A stretch of 64,000 nt of DNA, from the NCBI RefSeq assembly GCF_003595215.1, contig NZ_QYZP01000001.1, positions 930,001-994,000 on the forward strand. Reading direction: 5' to 3'. Both the position numbers and the translations under genes were made by a program. The DNA is from Nesterenkonia natronophila. GTDB taxonomy: Bacteria; Actinomycetota; Actinomycetes; Actinomycetales; Micrococcaceae. This document shows, piece by piece, positions 56,106 through 64,000 of this stretch (position 1 is its first letter; every line of letters starts with the position of its first letter). The notes under the pieces are model-generated. The model was not told the DNA's origin, searched no databases, and worked only from the letters and a program-made list of their open reading frames with translations.

Positions 56106-57107
56106 ATGAGTACTCAGCCAGCAGCCAACCGGCATGTGCCGGTGATGGTGCGACGCTGCACCGAACTGCTCGCTGAGGCCTGCCGACGGGTCAGCGCGGG
56201 GCAAGTGCCAGTGGTCATCGACGCCACGTTGGGCATGGGGGGCCATACTGAGGCTCTGCTCAGCGAAGTTCCCGAGGCGACAGTGATCGGAATCGACCGC
56301 GATCCGCAGGCACTTGACCTGGCCGCTCGGCGGCTTGAGCGTTTTGGTCCGAGGTTTCGGCCGGTGCGCACAGTCTATGATTCGGTCAATCAGGTCGCGG
56401 CTGAGCTCCAGGACGGCGAGACTCTCGCGGGAGTGCTGTTCGACCTGGGAGTGTCCTCCCTGCAGCTGGACGAGGCCGAGAGGGGTTTCGCCTACTCCTA
56501 TGACGCACCTCTGGACATGCGTATGGACGCAGCCGCCGACTCGGCGGATCCCACCGCAGCGGAACTGATCGCCGAGATCTCTGAGTCTGAGCTGAAGCGC
56601 ATCCTCTCTGAATACGGCGAAGAACGATACTCCGGCCGAATCGCTTCAGCCATCGTTCGGGAACGGCAGAGCGCCCCGCTGAGGACAACTGCGCAGCTGG
56701 CGGCTGTGATCGACGCCGCGGTGCCGGCATCCAGCAAGCGCACCGGGGGGCATCCAGCCAAACGGAGTTTTCAAGCGATCCGGATTGCCGTGAACCGAGA
56801 GTTAGAGGTCCTTACCCGGGCTGTGCCGGCGGCCATGGACGCTGTGGCAATCGGCGGAGTCGTCGTCGTTCTCTCCTATCACTCCCTGGAGGATCGCATC
56901 GTCAAGCGGGCCTTCGTGACGCGCACGAAATCATCCGCACCGGCCGGCCTGCCGGTGGAGCTGGAGGAGCATAAGCCCACATTCGAGCCGCTGGTGCGTG
57001 GCGCAGTGCCGCCCTCCGCGGCTGAAATCTCCGCGAACCCCCGAGCGGCCTCGGCCAAACTTCGGGCCGTCAGAAAGACCAGAACACAGGCAAGGAACAC
57101 AGTATGA
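56106..57107 (+). CDS. rsmH: 16S rRNA (cytosine(1402)-N(4))-methyltransferase
   Basis: ATG 56106 is chosen from three adjacent start codons because GGAGG (56096-56100) is 5 nt upstream of it. The 333-residue enzyme methylates C1402 in the ribosomal P site. RHVPVMVRRC, IDATLGMGGHTEALL (SAM site), LFDLGVSSLQLDEAERGFAY, DMRMD, FQAIRIAVNREL and SYHSLEDRIVK are family hallmarks. It is also called mraW. Its stop overlaps the ftsL start. Confidence 0.96.
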   Translation: MSTQPAANRHVPVMVRRCTELLAEACRRVSAGQVPVVIDATLGMGGHTEALLSEVPEATVIGIDRDPQALDLAARRLERFGPRFRPVRTVYDSVNQVAAELQDGETLAGVLFDLGVSSLQLDEAERGFAYSYDAPLDMRMDAAADSADPTAAELIAEISESELKRILSEYGEERYSGRIASAIVRERQSAPLRTTAQLAAVIDAAVPASSKRTGGHPAKRSFQAIRIAVNRELEVLTRAVPAAMDAVAIGGVVVVLSYHSLEDRIVKRAFVTRTKSSAPAGLPVELEEHKPTFEPLVRGAVPPSAAEISANPRAASAKLRAVRKTRTQARNTV

Positions 57108-57748
57108 GCGTTCTACCGCTGGCGGGTTCGCAGTCCGCCGCGCGTCCCACCGGCAACCGAGCAGCCAGTTCCAGTGCGCGGAGCCCGGAGCTGAAAGCCC
57201 TTCCCAAGATTCGCCGCAGGCAGCGGGGTCTGATGGCTGGTGTACTGATGCTGCTTATCGCAGCACTCGGGGCGGTCCTGGCCACCAACATCTACGTCGC
57301 CAATGCACAGTACGAAGTGGTCCAGCTGACGAACGAACACCGGGAACTCGTGTATCAGAATCAAGCCCTGACCCAGCAGGTGCAGTTCCTGGAGTCACCC
57401 CAGGCCCTGTCAAACTCTGCGGTGACCATCGGTATGGTGATGCCCGCAACTGCCGGAACCTTCGATCTGAGCAGCGGCGAGATCGTCAGTGGCGCTGAGC
57501 GGGCTTCCAGCTCCGAGGTTCCCTCCAGCTTTGTCAGCTCACCCACCTCCGTGAACCCTGAGCCTTCTGCCGTCGATGTGACGGACCCCGCACTCACCTC
57601 AGCCAGCGGTCTGCTCGGGACCGGCGCGTTGTACACGCTCAGTGAGCCCACGCAGGGGGACAATGGTTCCGGCACCGACGCTGGAGCGCAACGTTCAGAG
57701 ACGGCTCTGCGCGGCGGAACGATCCCAGCACCTGATCTGACTGACTGA
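57104..57748 (+). CDS. ftsL: FtsL-like septum protein
   Basis: A 214-residue bitopic membrane protein. A basic cytoplasmic N-terminus (about 40 residues) precedes one membrane helix (GLMAGVLMLLIAALGAVLATNIYVA) and a short coiled coil (YEVVQLTNEHRELVYQNQALTQQVQFLESP). A long low-complexity Ser/Thr/Pro/Gly tail follows, longer than in most FtsL proteins. It would act with FtsB and FtsQ to activate FtsW/FtsI at the septum. Identification rests on position between rsmH and ftsI and on topology, since FtsL sequences diverge strongly. Confidence 0.85.
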   Translation: MSVLPLAGSQSAARPTGNRAASSSARSPELKALPKIRRRQRGLMAGVLMLLIAALGAVLATNIYVANAQYEVVQLTNEHRELVYQNQALTQQVQFLESPQALSNSAVTIGMVMPATAGTFDLSSGEIVSGAERASSSEVPSSFVSSPTSVNPEPSAVDVTDPALTSASGLLGTGALYTLSEPTQGDNGSGTDAGAQRSETALRGGTIPAPDLTD

Positions 57749-57769
57749 CACCGCAAGGAGAACGCACTT

Positions 57770-59545
57770 ATGGCGCGAACCCTCTCATTGCGGATGCGCA
57801 TCGGACTGGCAATTGTGCTGGCCCTGCTGGTCGTCCTTGGGGGGCGTCTGTTCCACATCCAAGGGCTCGACCCAGCCGGGCACGCACACCAGGCAGTCTC
57901 CAATAGGCTCCATACTGTGGAGCTTCCGGCAGCGCGCGGAGACATCGTCGACACTCAGGGTCGTCTCTTGGCCGGCAGCGCCGATCGCTACGACATCGTG
58001 GCCGATCCTAGGCTCACCGGGGATCACACCGTCCCTGACGCGGAATTGGGGATGCAGCGTCCAGTCACTGTGGAGCAGACTGCCGAGGAGCTGGCTCTGT
58101 TGCTGGACGCAGACTCTGCCGAGCTCCTGGAACAACTGACTGCCGATGACACGCACTACGCCACGCTTGCGCGCAATGTGACACCCGAAGTGCACCAACG
58201 GATCATGGAGCTGCGCGTTCCCGGGGTCTACTCCGAACCTGTCTCAGAACGGACCTACCCCTCCGGACCCGTCGCTGGGTCCATCATCGGCTTCGTGGGG
58301 TCCGACGGCCCCCTCGAAGGTCTGGAGTCAGAGGCCGACGAGGCGCTTTCCGGCGAACCGGGAGAACGCATCTACGAGGTGGGCGCTGACGGCGTCCGCA
58401 TCCCCACTGCTACCTATGAGGAGGTCCCCGCTGAGGACGGCCAAGATGTGCGGCTCACCATAGACCAGGACGTTCAGTGGTTCGCCCAGGAGGCGATTGC
58501 AGACAAGACCAGCGAGTACAACGCCCAGTGGGGCAATGCCACTGTGGTGGACCTCCGTGAAGGTCGAGAGGGCGAGATTCTGGCAATGGCTGACTCGGAG
58601 ACAGTCGACCCCTCCGATCCGGCAGAGACTGACGAGCTCTTCCGCAGACCATTGGCCTTGACTCAGGATTTCGAACCGGGCTCCGGGGGTAAATCGGTGA
58701 CGTTTGCAGCGGCACTCGAGGAAGGCCTCGTCGAGCCCGAATCTGAATTCACTGTGCCTTACAGAATGTCGGTCAACGGCGAATCCATTCAGAATGCTCG
58801 CTCCCACGCTGACTACGAGATGACCGCTGCCGGCATTTACGCCCGCTCTTACAACACCGGCACCCTGATGATCGGCAACCGATTAGAGGAGCAGACCCGC
58901 TACGACTACCTCCGGAAGGTGGGTTACGGCGAGCCCATGGACATCGGCCTGGGCGTTGAAGGACAGTCAATTCTGCGGCCTCCGGAAGAGTGGGACCGCC
59001 GCCAGCCGTTGACCACCCAATTCGGTCAGGGGTACACGGGCAGCGTGCTGCACAACGTTCAGCTCTACCAGATGCTGGCTCAGGATGGGGTCAAGCACCC
59101 GCTGCGCATAGTTGACGCTCACCTTGACCCTGACGGGGACGAACACCCCGTGAGCGCCGAATCCGAGCGTATCTTCTCCTCAGAGACCTCCCAAGAGATG
59201 CTGAAGCTCATGGAGGGCGTAGTGGACTACGGCTCCGCCATGGGTGCTCAGATCGAGGGCTATCGGGTGGGCGGCAAGAGCGGAACCGCCGAGGCTGCCG
59301 GCGCCGCAGGAGGCTTTGACGGTTACACCGTCAACTTTGTTGGAGTCGCACCACTGGACGACCCGCAGTTCGTGGTGTCGATCACCGTACACAGACCGGC
59401 CGGCGAGTTCGGTGACTGGGACCTCACGAATACCTTCAGTGACATCATGACTCACACACTGACCAGCTACGACGTTGCACCATCGGATGCAGAGTCGGGG
59501 GCCTATGATGGGTTCGTGGGTCAACGTCAGGACTATCCGTGGTGA
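57770..59545 (+). CDS. ftsI: Septal peptidoglycan transpeptidase, class B PBP (FtsI/PBP2)
   Basis: A 591-residue penicillin-binding protein. One N-terminal membrane helix (about 12-32) and the PBP dimerisation domain (AARGDIVDTQGRLLA; GSIIGFVGSDG) precede the transpeptidase. Active-site motifs are S305-G-G-K308 (FEPGSGGKSVT), S360-Y-N362 and K503-S-G-T (GGKSGTAEAAG). Most FtsI proteins have a KTGT motif and a T residue after the nucleophile, so this active site varies slightly. There is no PASTA domain. The last codons overlap murE by 4 bp. Confidence 0.95.
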   Translation: MARTLSLRMRIGLAIVLALLVVLGGRLFHIQGLDPAGHAHQAVSNRLHTVELPAARGDIVDTQGRLLAGSADRYDIVADPRLTGDHTVPDAELGMQRPVTVEQTAEELALLLDADSAELLEQLTADDTHYATLARNVTPEVHQRIMELRVPGVYSEPVSERTYPSGPVAGSIIGFVGSDGPLEGLESEADEALSGEPGERIYEVGADGVRIPTATYEEVPAEDGQDVRLTIDQDVQWFAQEAIADKTSEYNAQWGNATVVDLREGREGEILAMADSETVDPSDPAETDELFRRPLALTQDFEPGSGGKSVTFAAALEEGLVEPESEFTVPYRMSVNGESIQNARSHADYEMTAAGIYARSYNTGTLMIGNRLEEQTRYDYLRKVGYGEPMDIGLGVEGQSILRPPEEWDRRQPLTTQFGQGYTGSVLHNVQLYQMLAQDGVKHPLRIVDAHLDPDGDEHPVSAESERIFSSETSQEMLKLMEGVVDYGSAMGAQIEGYRVGGKSGTAEAAGAAGGFDGYTVNFVGVAPLDDPQFVVSITVHRPAGEFGDWDLTNTFSDIMTHTLTSYDVAPSDAESGAYDGFVGQRQDYPW

Positions 59546-61161
59546 GTCGTGCAGGAGCCGTCGGCTCCGATGTGGGCACTTTGACCGAGCAGCTGATCGC
59601 TGCCGGATACCGCCCCATCGTCACCCCAGTGGCCAAGTCTTCAGATCAGGTGCGGCTCACCGGCGCCGCCATGAGCCCCAAACTCGTAGAACCCGGAGAC
59701 CTGTTCGTGGCGGTCACTGGAGCTCGAGCCCATGGGGCTGACTTCATCGACGAAGTCGTGGATCGGGGAGCGGCAGCCGTACTCACGGACCCGGCGGGTG
59801 TCGTCAAAGTCCGCGAAGCCGCGGGGTACCGTCTGCCCGTCATCGAAGTCGCAGGAGTGCGGGATGCGGCCGGCCCGGCGGCGGCCGTGATCTACGGCAC
59901 CACTGCGACCTCCGATCCAGCACTGTTTGGTGTCACCGGCACGAACGGCAAGACTACGACCACCTATTTTCTGCGTTCCCTGCTCAGAGCTGTGCTGACC
60001 CCCCAGGGTCGTAAGACTGGACTCATCGGCACCATCGAGATCGCCGCTGGGGAAGAACGGATCGCTTCGGAGATGACGACTCCCGAGGCCGTCGCTCTAC
60101 ACAAACTGATGCATTCTTTCCGGGAGAAGAACGTGGCCGCCGCCGCAATGGAGGTCTCCTCACACGCGATCAGCTACCAGCGAATCTCCGGGCTCTATTA
60201 CGACGTTGCTGGCTTCACCAATCTCACTCAGGATCACTTGGATCTGCACGGGACCATGGAGGAGTACTTCGCCGCGAAGGCTGACCTGTTCCGCAGATCC
60301 CGCACCAGAACATCGGTCATCACCGTCGACGACGTGCCCGGCCACCAGATGGCGGCCGAAGCCACCGGTCACGTTGTGACGCTCTCGACCACCGGCAAGC
60401 CTGCTCAAGCTCACTGGGAAGTGACCGACGCCGAGCCCGCTGGCCTGGGCAGCGCGTTCACGCTGGTCCACCGCGATTCCGGCGAGCGCATCCGCACCTC
60501 CACCGCCCTGCCCGGCGCCTTCAACGTGTCCAACGCCGCCCTAGCTGCTGTCATGGTGCTCGAAGCCGCAGTCAGCGGTGAACGTAGGCAGGACTTTCAG
60601 CGGCATGACGTCGTGGAGGCGCTGGAGACCGCTCAGCCCTTCCACATTCAAGTACCCGGCAGGATGCAGGTGATCGCTGAGCAGCCGGCGGCTATCGTAG
60701 ACTTCGCCCACAACCCAGACGCAATGATCCGCGCACTGGAGGCTGTGCGGCGACCCTCCGGGCGACTCATCATGGTCATCGGCGCAGCCGGGGAACGCGA
60801 TGTGACCAAACGTCCCACCATGGGAGCGATCGCGGTGCGCATGGCAGACCACGTCATTATCAGCGACGACGATCCGCATGGTGAGGATCCTGCCGAGATT
60901 CGTGCTGGACTCCTCTACGGGGCCCGTGACGCCATCGCCACCGGTGGTCTGACTACCGTACTGGAGGAGATCGCTCCGCGACCGGCTGCCATTGACGCGG
61001 CTGTCGCTGCAGCCGGACCCGAGGACACCATTTTGCTGGCCGGGCGTGGCCACGAAGTCCATCAGGATGTGGCCGGAACTCGAGTCGAGATTGACGACCG
61101 GGAAGAACTCACCCGAACCCTGCAGGCCCGGGGCTTCAACACATTGGACGGAGGCGCCTGA
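59542..61161 (+). CDS. murE: UDP-N-acetylmuramoyl-tripeptide synthetase MurE
   Basis: GTG 59542 overlaps the ftsI stop (GTGA); GTG 59539 is equally possible. The 539-residue ligase adds the third amino acid to UDP-MurNAc-L-Ala-D-Glu. ATP loop GVTGTNGKTTTTYF, carbamoyl-lysine region DHLDLHGTMEEYFAAKADLF, and the substrate-choice motif DDPHGEDP with His446. Diaminopimelate-adding MurE has DNPR with a binding Arg; the His here argues for L-lysine. It therefore predicts a lysine-type wall. Confidence 0.94.
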   Translation: MSRAGAVGSDVGTLTEQLIAAGYRPIVTPVAKSSDQVRLTGAAMSPKLVEPGDLFVAVTGARAHGADFIDEVVDRGAAAVLTDPAGVVKVREAAGYRLPVIEVAGVRDAAGPAAAVIYGTTATSDPALFGVTGTNGKTTTTYFLRSLLRAVLTPQGRKTGLIGTIEIAAGEERIASEMTTPEAVALHKLMHSFREKNVAAAAMEVSSHAISYQRISGLYYDVAGFTNLTQDHLDLHGTMEEYFAAKADLFRRSRTRTSVITVDDVPGHQMAAEATGHVVTLSTTGKPAQAHWEVTDAEPAGLGSAFTLVHRDSGERIRTSTALPGAFNVSNAALAAVMVLEAAVSGERRQDFQRHDVVEALETAQPFHIQVPGRMQVIAEQPAAIVDFAHNPDAMIRALEAVRRPSGRLIMVIGAAGERDVTKRPTMGAIAVRMADHVIISDDDPHGEDPAEIRAGLLYGARDAIATGGLTTVLEEIAPRPAAIDAAVAAAGPEDTILLAGRGHEVHQDVAGTRVEIDDREELTRTLQARGFNTLDGGA

Positions 61162-62621
61162 TGATAGAGCTCACCGCCGCGGAGATCGCGGAGGCAGTCG
61201 GCGGACGTCTTCGCGGGGTCGAAGCTCCTGGAAAACTGATGCTTACTCATGCGGAAACCGACTCCCGCACGATGAGGCCGGATGCCTTGTTCATCGCTAA
61301 GCCGGGTGAGGTCACCGACGGCCACCGGTTCATCGACGATGCTCTTGCCGCCGGTGCTGCTCTGGTGCTCGCTGAGCGAGAGACCGAGGACCCCGCAGGA
61401 AAATCCCATCCGGCGATCGTGGTCGAGGACGTTGTGCTGGCGATGGGCTTGTTGGCGCAGGAAATCGTCACACGGATCAGGCGACACTCCGCCACCACAG
61501 TGATTGGGATCACCGGATCGGCGGGCAAGACCACCACCAAAGACCTGTTAGCCGCCCTGCTGGGCCCGCAGGGTCCCACTGTCGCCCCGCAGGGCTCTTA
61601 CAACGGTGAGGTGGGTGTGCCGCTGACCGTCTTCACCGCTGAACTGGACACCCGTTATCTCATCATTGAGATGGGAGCCGACGCACCCGGTAATATCCGG
61701 GAGCTGTGCAATATGGTGCGCCCGGACATCGGAGTGGTGCTGATGGTGGGCACTGCGCACGCCGGCAAGTTTGGCGGTGCAGACAAGATCGCCGAAACGA
61801 AGGGTGAACTGGCAGAACTGGCCAGCGCCCACGTCATTCTCAATGCCGACGACGCGCAGGTTGCCGCCATGGCCCAGCGGGCCGCAGCGCCCGTGAGTTG
61901 GTTCGGCTCCGTTGAGGCGCCCTCCGAGTCCTACGCAGTCGCGGCTCAGCAGGTGCGGCAAAGGCCCGATGGACGCCTGGAACTGACACTGGTGTTCGAC
62001 CACCCCGACCACCAGGGCAGGGCCGAATTCCGAACCGTCAGTGGGCTCATCGGCGGGCACCACGTGACAAATCTGCTGGCTGCCGCGACCGCCGCCTACC
62101 GGGCCGGGGTGGCTCCAGCAGACATTGCGCAACGGCTGGCCGGCCTGGGCCCCAGCTCAAGATGGCGCATGGAGACCACGCAGATCCCGTGGGATGGTCA
62201 CGAGGACGCGGTGACCATCGTCAACGATGCCTATAACGCCAACCCAGAGTCCATGCGGGAGGCGCTGCGCACGCTGGCGATTCTCATGCGCGACAACCAG
62301 CGGCGAGGTGTGGCGGTGCTGGGACCAATGCTCGAACTGGGAGAGGACTCAGTCTGGCTCCACCACCAGATCGGTGAAACCGTGGTGCGGTTGAACATCG
62401 ACCTCACCTTGGTGGTGGGGGAGGAGGCATACGCTCTTTACCGAGGTGCCGTCGCTGAGGGATCTTGGGGCGCCGAAGTGCAGTGGGTCGCCACGCTGGA
62501 TGAGGCTGAAGCGTGGCTGCGCACCGCCCTGCGACCTGGTGACATTGTCCTGTTTAAGTCTTCCAACTCAGCGGGGCTTAGACTTCTGGGTGACAAATTT
62601 GCCACCGACGGAAGGAACTGA
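61161..62621 (+). CDS. murF: UDP-N-acetylmuramoyl-tripeptide--D-alanyl-D-alanine ligase
   Basis: A 486-residue Mur ligase. ATP loop GITGSAGKTTTKDLL, EMGADAPGNIRELC, HVTNLLAAATAAYRAGV and NDAYNANPESMREAL are MurF hallmarks. It adds D-Ala-D-Ala to complete the UDP-MurNAc pentapeptide in the cytoplasm. The ATG overlaps the murE stop by one base (TGATG). Confidence 0.96.
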   Translation: MIELTAAEIAEAVGGRLRGVEAPGKLMLTHAETDSRTMRPDALFIAKPGEVTDGHRFIDDALAAGAALVLAERETEDPAGKSHPAIVVEDVVLAMGLLAQEIVTRIRRHSATTVIGITGSAGKTTTKDLLAALLGPQGPTVAPQGSYNGEVGVPLTVFTAELDTRYLIIEMGADAPGNIRELCNMVRPDIGVVLMVGTAHAGKFGGADKIAETKGELAELASAHVILNADDAQVAAMAQRAAAPVSWFGSVEAPSESYAVAAQQVRQRPDGRLELTLVFDHPDHQGRAEFRTVSGLIGGHHVTNLLAAATAAYRAGVAPADIAQRLAGLGPSSRWRMETTQIPWDGHEDAVTIVNDAYNANPESMREALRTLAILMRDNQRRGVAVLGPMLELGEDSVWLHHQIGETVVRLNIDLTLVVGEEAYALYRGAVAEGSWGAEVQWVATLDEAEAWLRTALRPGDIVLFKSSNSAGLRLLGDKFATDGRN

Positions 62622-63728
62622 GTGATCGCCGTAGTCATCGGTGCCGCCGCTGGGCTGATCCTCACCCTTCTCGGTACCCCCTTGTTCATCCGTTTCCTGG
62701 TCAAGCGCGGATACGGTCAATTCATCCGCGATGACGGTCCCACAACCCACCACGTGAAGCGGGGGACCCCCACCATGGGCGGGGCGGTGATCATCATGGC
62801 GGTGATCATTGCCTACGCCGCGACCCATGCAGTGCTGCTCCTCACCGGCGACGCGGCCAGCGGCCCCAGTGCCTCGGGTCTGCTTCTGCTGCTCCTGATG
62901 GCCGGCATGGGCCTCGTCGGATTCTTCGACGACGCCGCGAAGATCACCAAGAAACAGTCCCTGGGACTCAGCCCGTGGGCCAAGATCACCGGCCAGGGGG
63001 CCGTCGGCATACTTTTCGCGGTCCTCGCTCTGCAGTTCTCCAACGCCCAGGACATCACACCAGCCTCCACAGCTGTCTCCTTCGTTCGTGAGACTGCACT
63101 GGACTTCGCAGTTTTCGGGACCATAATCGGTGGAATCCTTTTTGTGATCTGGGCCAACATCATCAACACCGCGGCCACCAATGCGGTGAATCTCACCGAC
63201 GGTCTGGATGGTCTTGCCAGTGCCGCCACCGCCATGGTCACCGCCGCATACGTCATCATCTCCATCTGGCAGTACAACCAGTCATGCGGAAGAGCCCGGG
63301 CGGTGGATGCGGTCTGTTATTCAGTGCGCGATCCCATGGACATGGCCACTCTGGCAGCGATCATCACTGGTGCTCTCATCGGCTTCCTGTGGTGGAACAC
63401 ATCACCGGCGAAGATCTTTATGGGGGACACCGGTTCCCTAGCATTGGGCGGTGCGCTGGCCGGCTTCGCCATTCTGACCCACACTCAGCTGCTCTTCGTC
63501 ATCCTGTGTGGATTGTTCGTCATCATCACCGCCAGCGTGATCATCCAGGTCGGATACTTCAAAGTCACCGGTGGTAAGCGCGTCTTCCTTATGGCGCCCC
63601 TGCAGCATCACTTCGAACTCAAAGGGTGGGCCGAGGTCACGGTAGTCGTCCGATTCTGGATCATCGGAGCACTCGCAGTGGGCATGGGGCTGGCCGTCTT
63701 CTATGGCGAGTGGGTGCTCGCGCAGTGA
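62622..63728 (+). CDS. mraY: Phospho-N-acetylmuramoyl-pentapeptide transferase
   Basis: A 368-residue integral membrane enzyme with about ten helices. Catalytic motifs [39 protein letters not shown] and [13 protein letters not shown] are intact. It moves phospho-MurNAc-pentapeptide to undecaprenyl phosphate, giving lipid I. The GTG start follows the murF stop directly; its own stop overlaps the murD start. Confidence 0.97.
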   Translation: MIAVVIGAAAGLILTLLGTPLFIRFLVKRGYGQFIRDDGPTTHHVKRGTPTMGGAVIIMAVIIAYAATHAVLLLTGDAASGPSASGLLLLLLMAGMGLVGFFDDAAKITKKQSLGLSPWAKITGQGAVGILFAVLALQFSNAQDITPASTAVSFVRETALDFAVFGTIIGGILFVIWANIINTAATNAVNLTDGLDGLASAATAMVTAAYVIISIWQYNQSCGRARAVDAVCYSVRDPMDMATLAAIITGALIGFLWWNTSPAKIFMGDTGSLALGGALAGFAILTHTQLLFVILCGLFVIITASVIIQVGYFKVTGGKRVFLMAPLQHHFELKGWAEVTVVVRFWIIGALAVGMGLAVFYGEWVLAQ

Positions 63729-64000
63729 GCGAACAGCCTCCGACACTGCCCCGACTCCACGGCTGGGACGGGCCCTGGGTTGGCCTGCGGGTGCTGGTGA
63801 CCGGTTTCGGAGTCACGGGCTTCTCTGTGGCAGACACGCTGGCAGAGCTCGGCGCGCAGACAGTTATTGTTGACGGACAGGAAACCAGGTCAAGACTCGA
63901 AGACGCTGCCACTCTCTCCACGATGTGGGGCGACCGCCTAGACTTTCGCTTCGGCGAGACCCACACCAGCACGCTGAAGCACTTCGGAGCTGACAGCAGC
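63725..64000 (+). CDS. murD: UDP-N-acetylmuramoylalanine--D-glutamate ligase, N-terminal part (cut by window edge)
   Basis: GTG 63725 overlaps the mraY stop (GTGA). The 92 residues seen ([17 protein letters not shown], then [20 protein letters not shown] and GAQTVIVDG) form the first strand, glycine loop and helix of the MurD N-terminal domain. Position after mraY is standard for dcw clusters. The catalytic domains lie beyond the window. Confidence 0.9.
   Translation, partial: MSEQPPTLPRLHGWDGPWVGLRVLVTGFGVTGFSVADTLAELGAQTVIVDGQETRSRLEDAATLSTMWGDRLDFRFGETHTSTLKHFGADSS

Overview
The window is a chromosomal segment from a high-GC Gram-positive, most likely a Micrococcales actinobacterium near Nesterenkonia, Arthrobacter or Micrococcus. 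The signs are a Kgd-type E1/E2 fusion enzyme for 2-oxoglutarate, a SigH/RsrA redox sigma pair, a GuaB1-type IMP-dehydrogenase relative, a PknL-like kinase, a DUF222-HNH protein, a DUF3040 protein, a 24-residue bL37-type ribosomal peptide, and a dcw cluster carrying the actinobacterial mraW leader RNA. MurE has His in place of the diaminopimelate-reading Arg, which fits an L-lysine peptidoglycan as in many Micrococcaceae. The genus cannot be fixed from the sequence alone. No rRNA, CRISPR array, prophage or insertion sequence is visible.

Layout. 1-2.6 kb: a truncated RsbRD_N/PucR-type regulator, an AtoE short-chain fatty-acid permease and a PepSY lipoprotein, all on the minus strand. 2.6-11.1 kb: an FHA-TM-FtsK (EssC-like) ATPase divergent from a compact Tad pilus operon (tadA, tadB, tadC, a small pilin, two TadE-like proteins, a TadG-like protein). 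The shared 241-bp spacer holds two inverted DnaA-box-like sequences. 11.2-16.4 kb: a DUF222-HNH gene, then prfB-ftsE-ftsX-smpB. 16.5-19 kb: alkylation repair (Ada-AlkA fusion and Ogt, convergent) and the tmRNA gene ssrA on the minus strand. 19-23.3 kb: a minus-strand Mn/Fe ABC transporter, a DtxR/MntR repressor and two CrcB fluoride channel subunits, with a DtxR-like operator at the front. 23.3-27.2 kb: DoxX-aroA-rsgA-hisN, minus strand. 27.3-28.5 kb: sigH-rsrA-bL37, plus strand, with a SigR-type autoregulatory promoter. 28.5-33 kb: kgd and an SGNH-like gene, minus strand. 33.1-41.5 kb: guaB1, two CorC/HlyC CBS membrane proteins, a second metal ABC transporter, an esterase, a Zur-like repressor and a HIT protein. 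41.6-47.3 kb: hrpA, tRNA-Leu(CAG), a small Cys-rich protein behind two CsoR-family-type operators, plsC and a small membrane protein. 47.4-54.6 kb: fadD, aroG, pknL, idsA and dinB. 54.7-64 kb: a DUF3040 gene and the dcw cluster mraZ-rsmH-ftsL-ftsI-murE-murF-mraY-murD (murD cut by the window edge).

The region from fadD to murD resembles the gene neighbourhood of fadD15, plsC, aroG, pknL, idsA2 and mraZ-murD in Mycobacterium tuberculosis, so it is old shared actinobacterial order rather than an island. Metal control recurs: two ABC importers, each beside its own repressor gene, and a probable CsoR-family-controlled promoter. Many transcription-unit heads have a TANNNT -10 box 6-7 nt before the start codon and no Shine-Dalgarno sequence, which suggests leaderless mRNAs. 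Several starts below are moved inward from the longest open frame on ribosome-binding-site, overlap or promoter evidence. I found no wholly unknown multi-gene system. The best candidates for new biology are the small CsoR-box-controlled Cys-rich protein, the orphan EssC-like ATPase, and the regulatory layouts noted in the findings.
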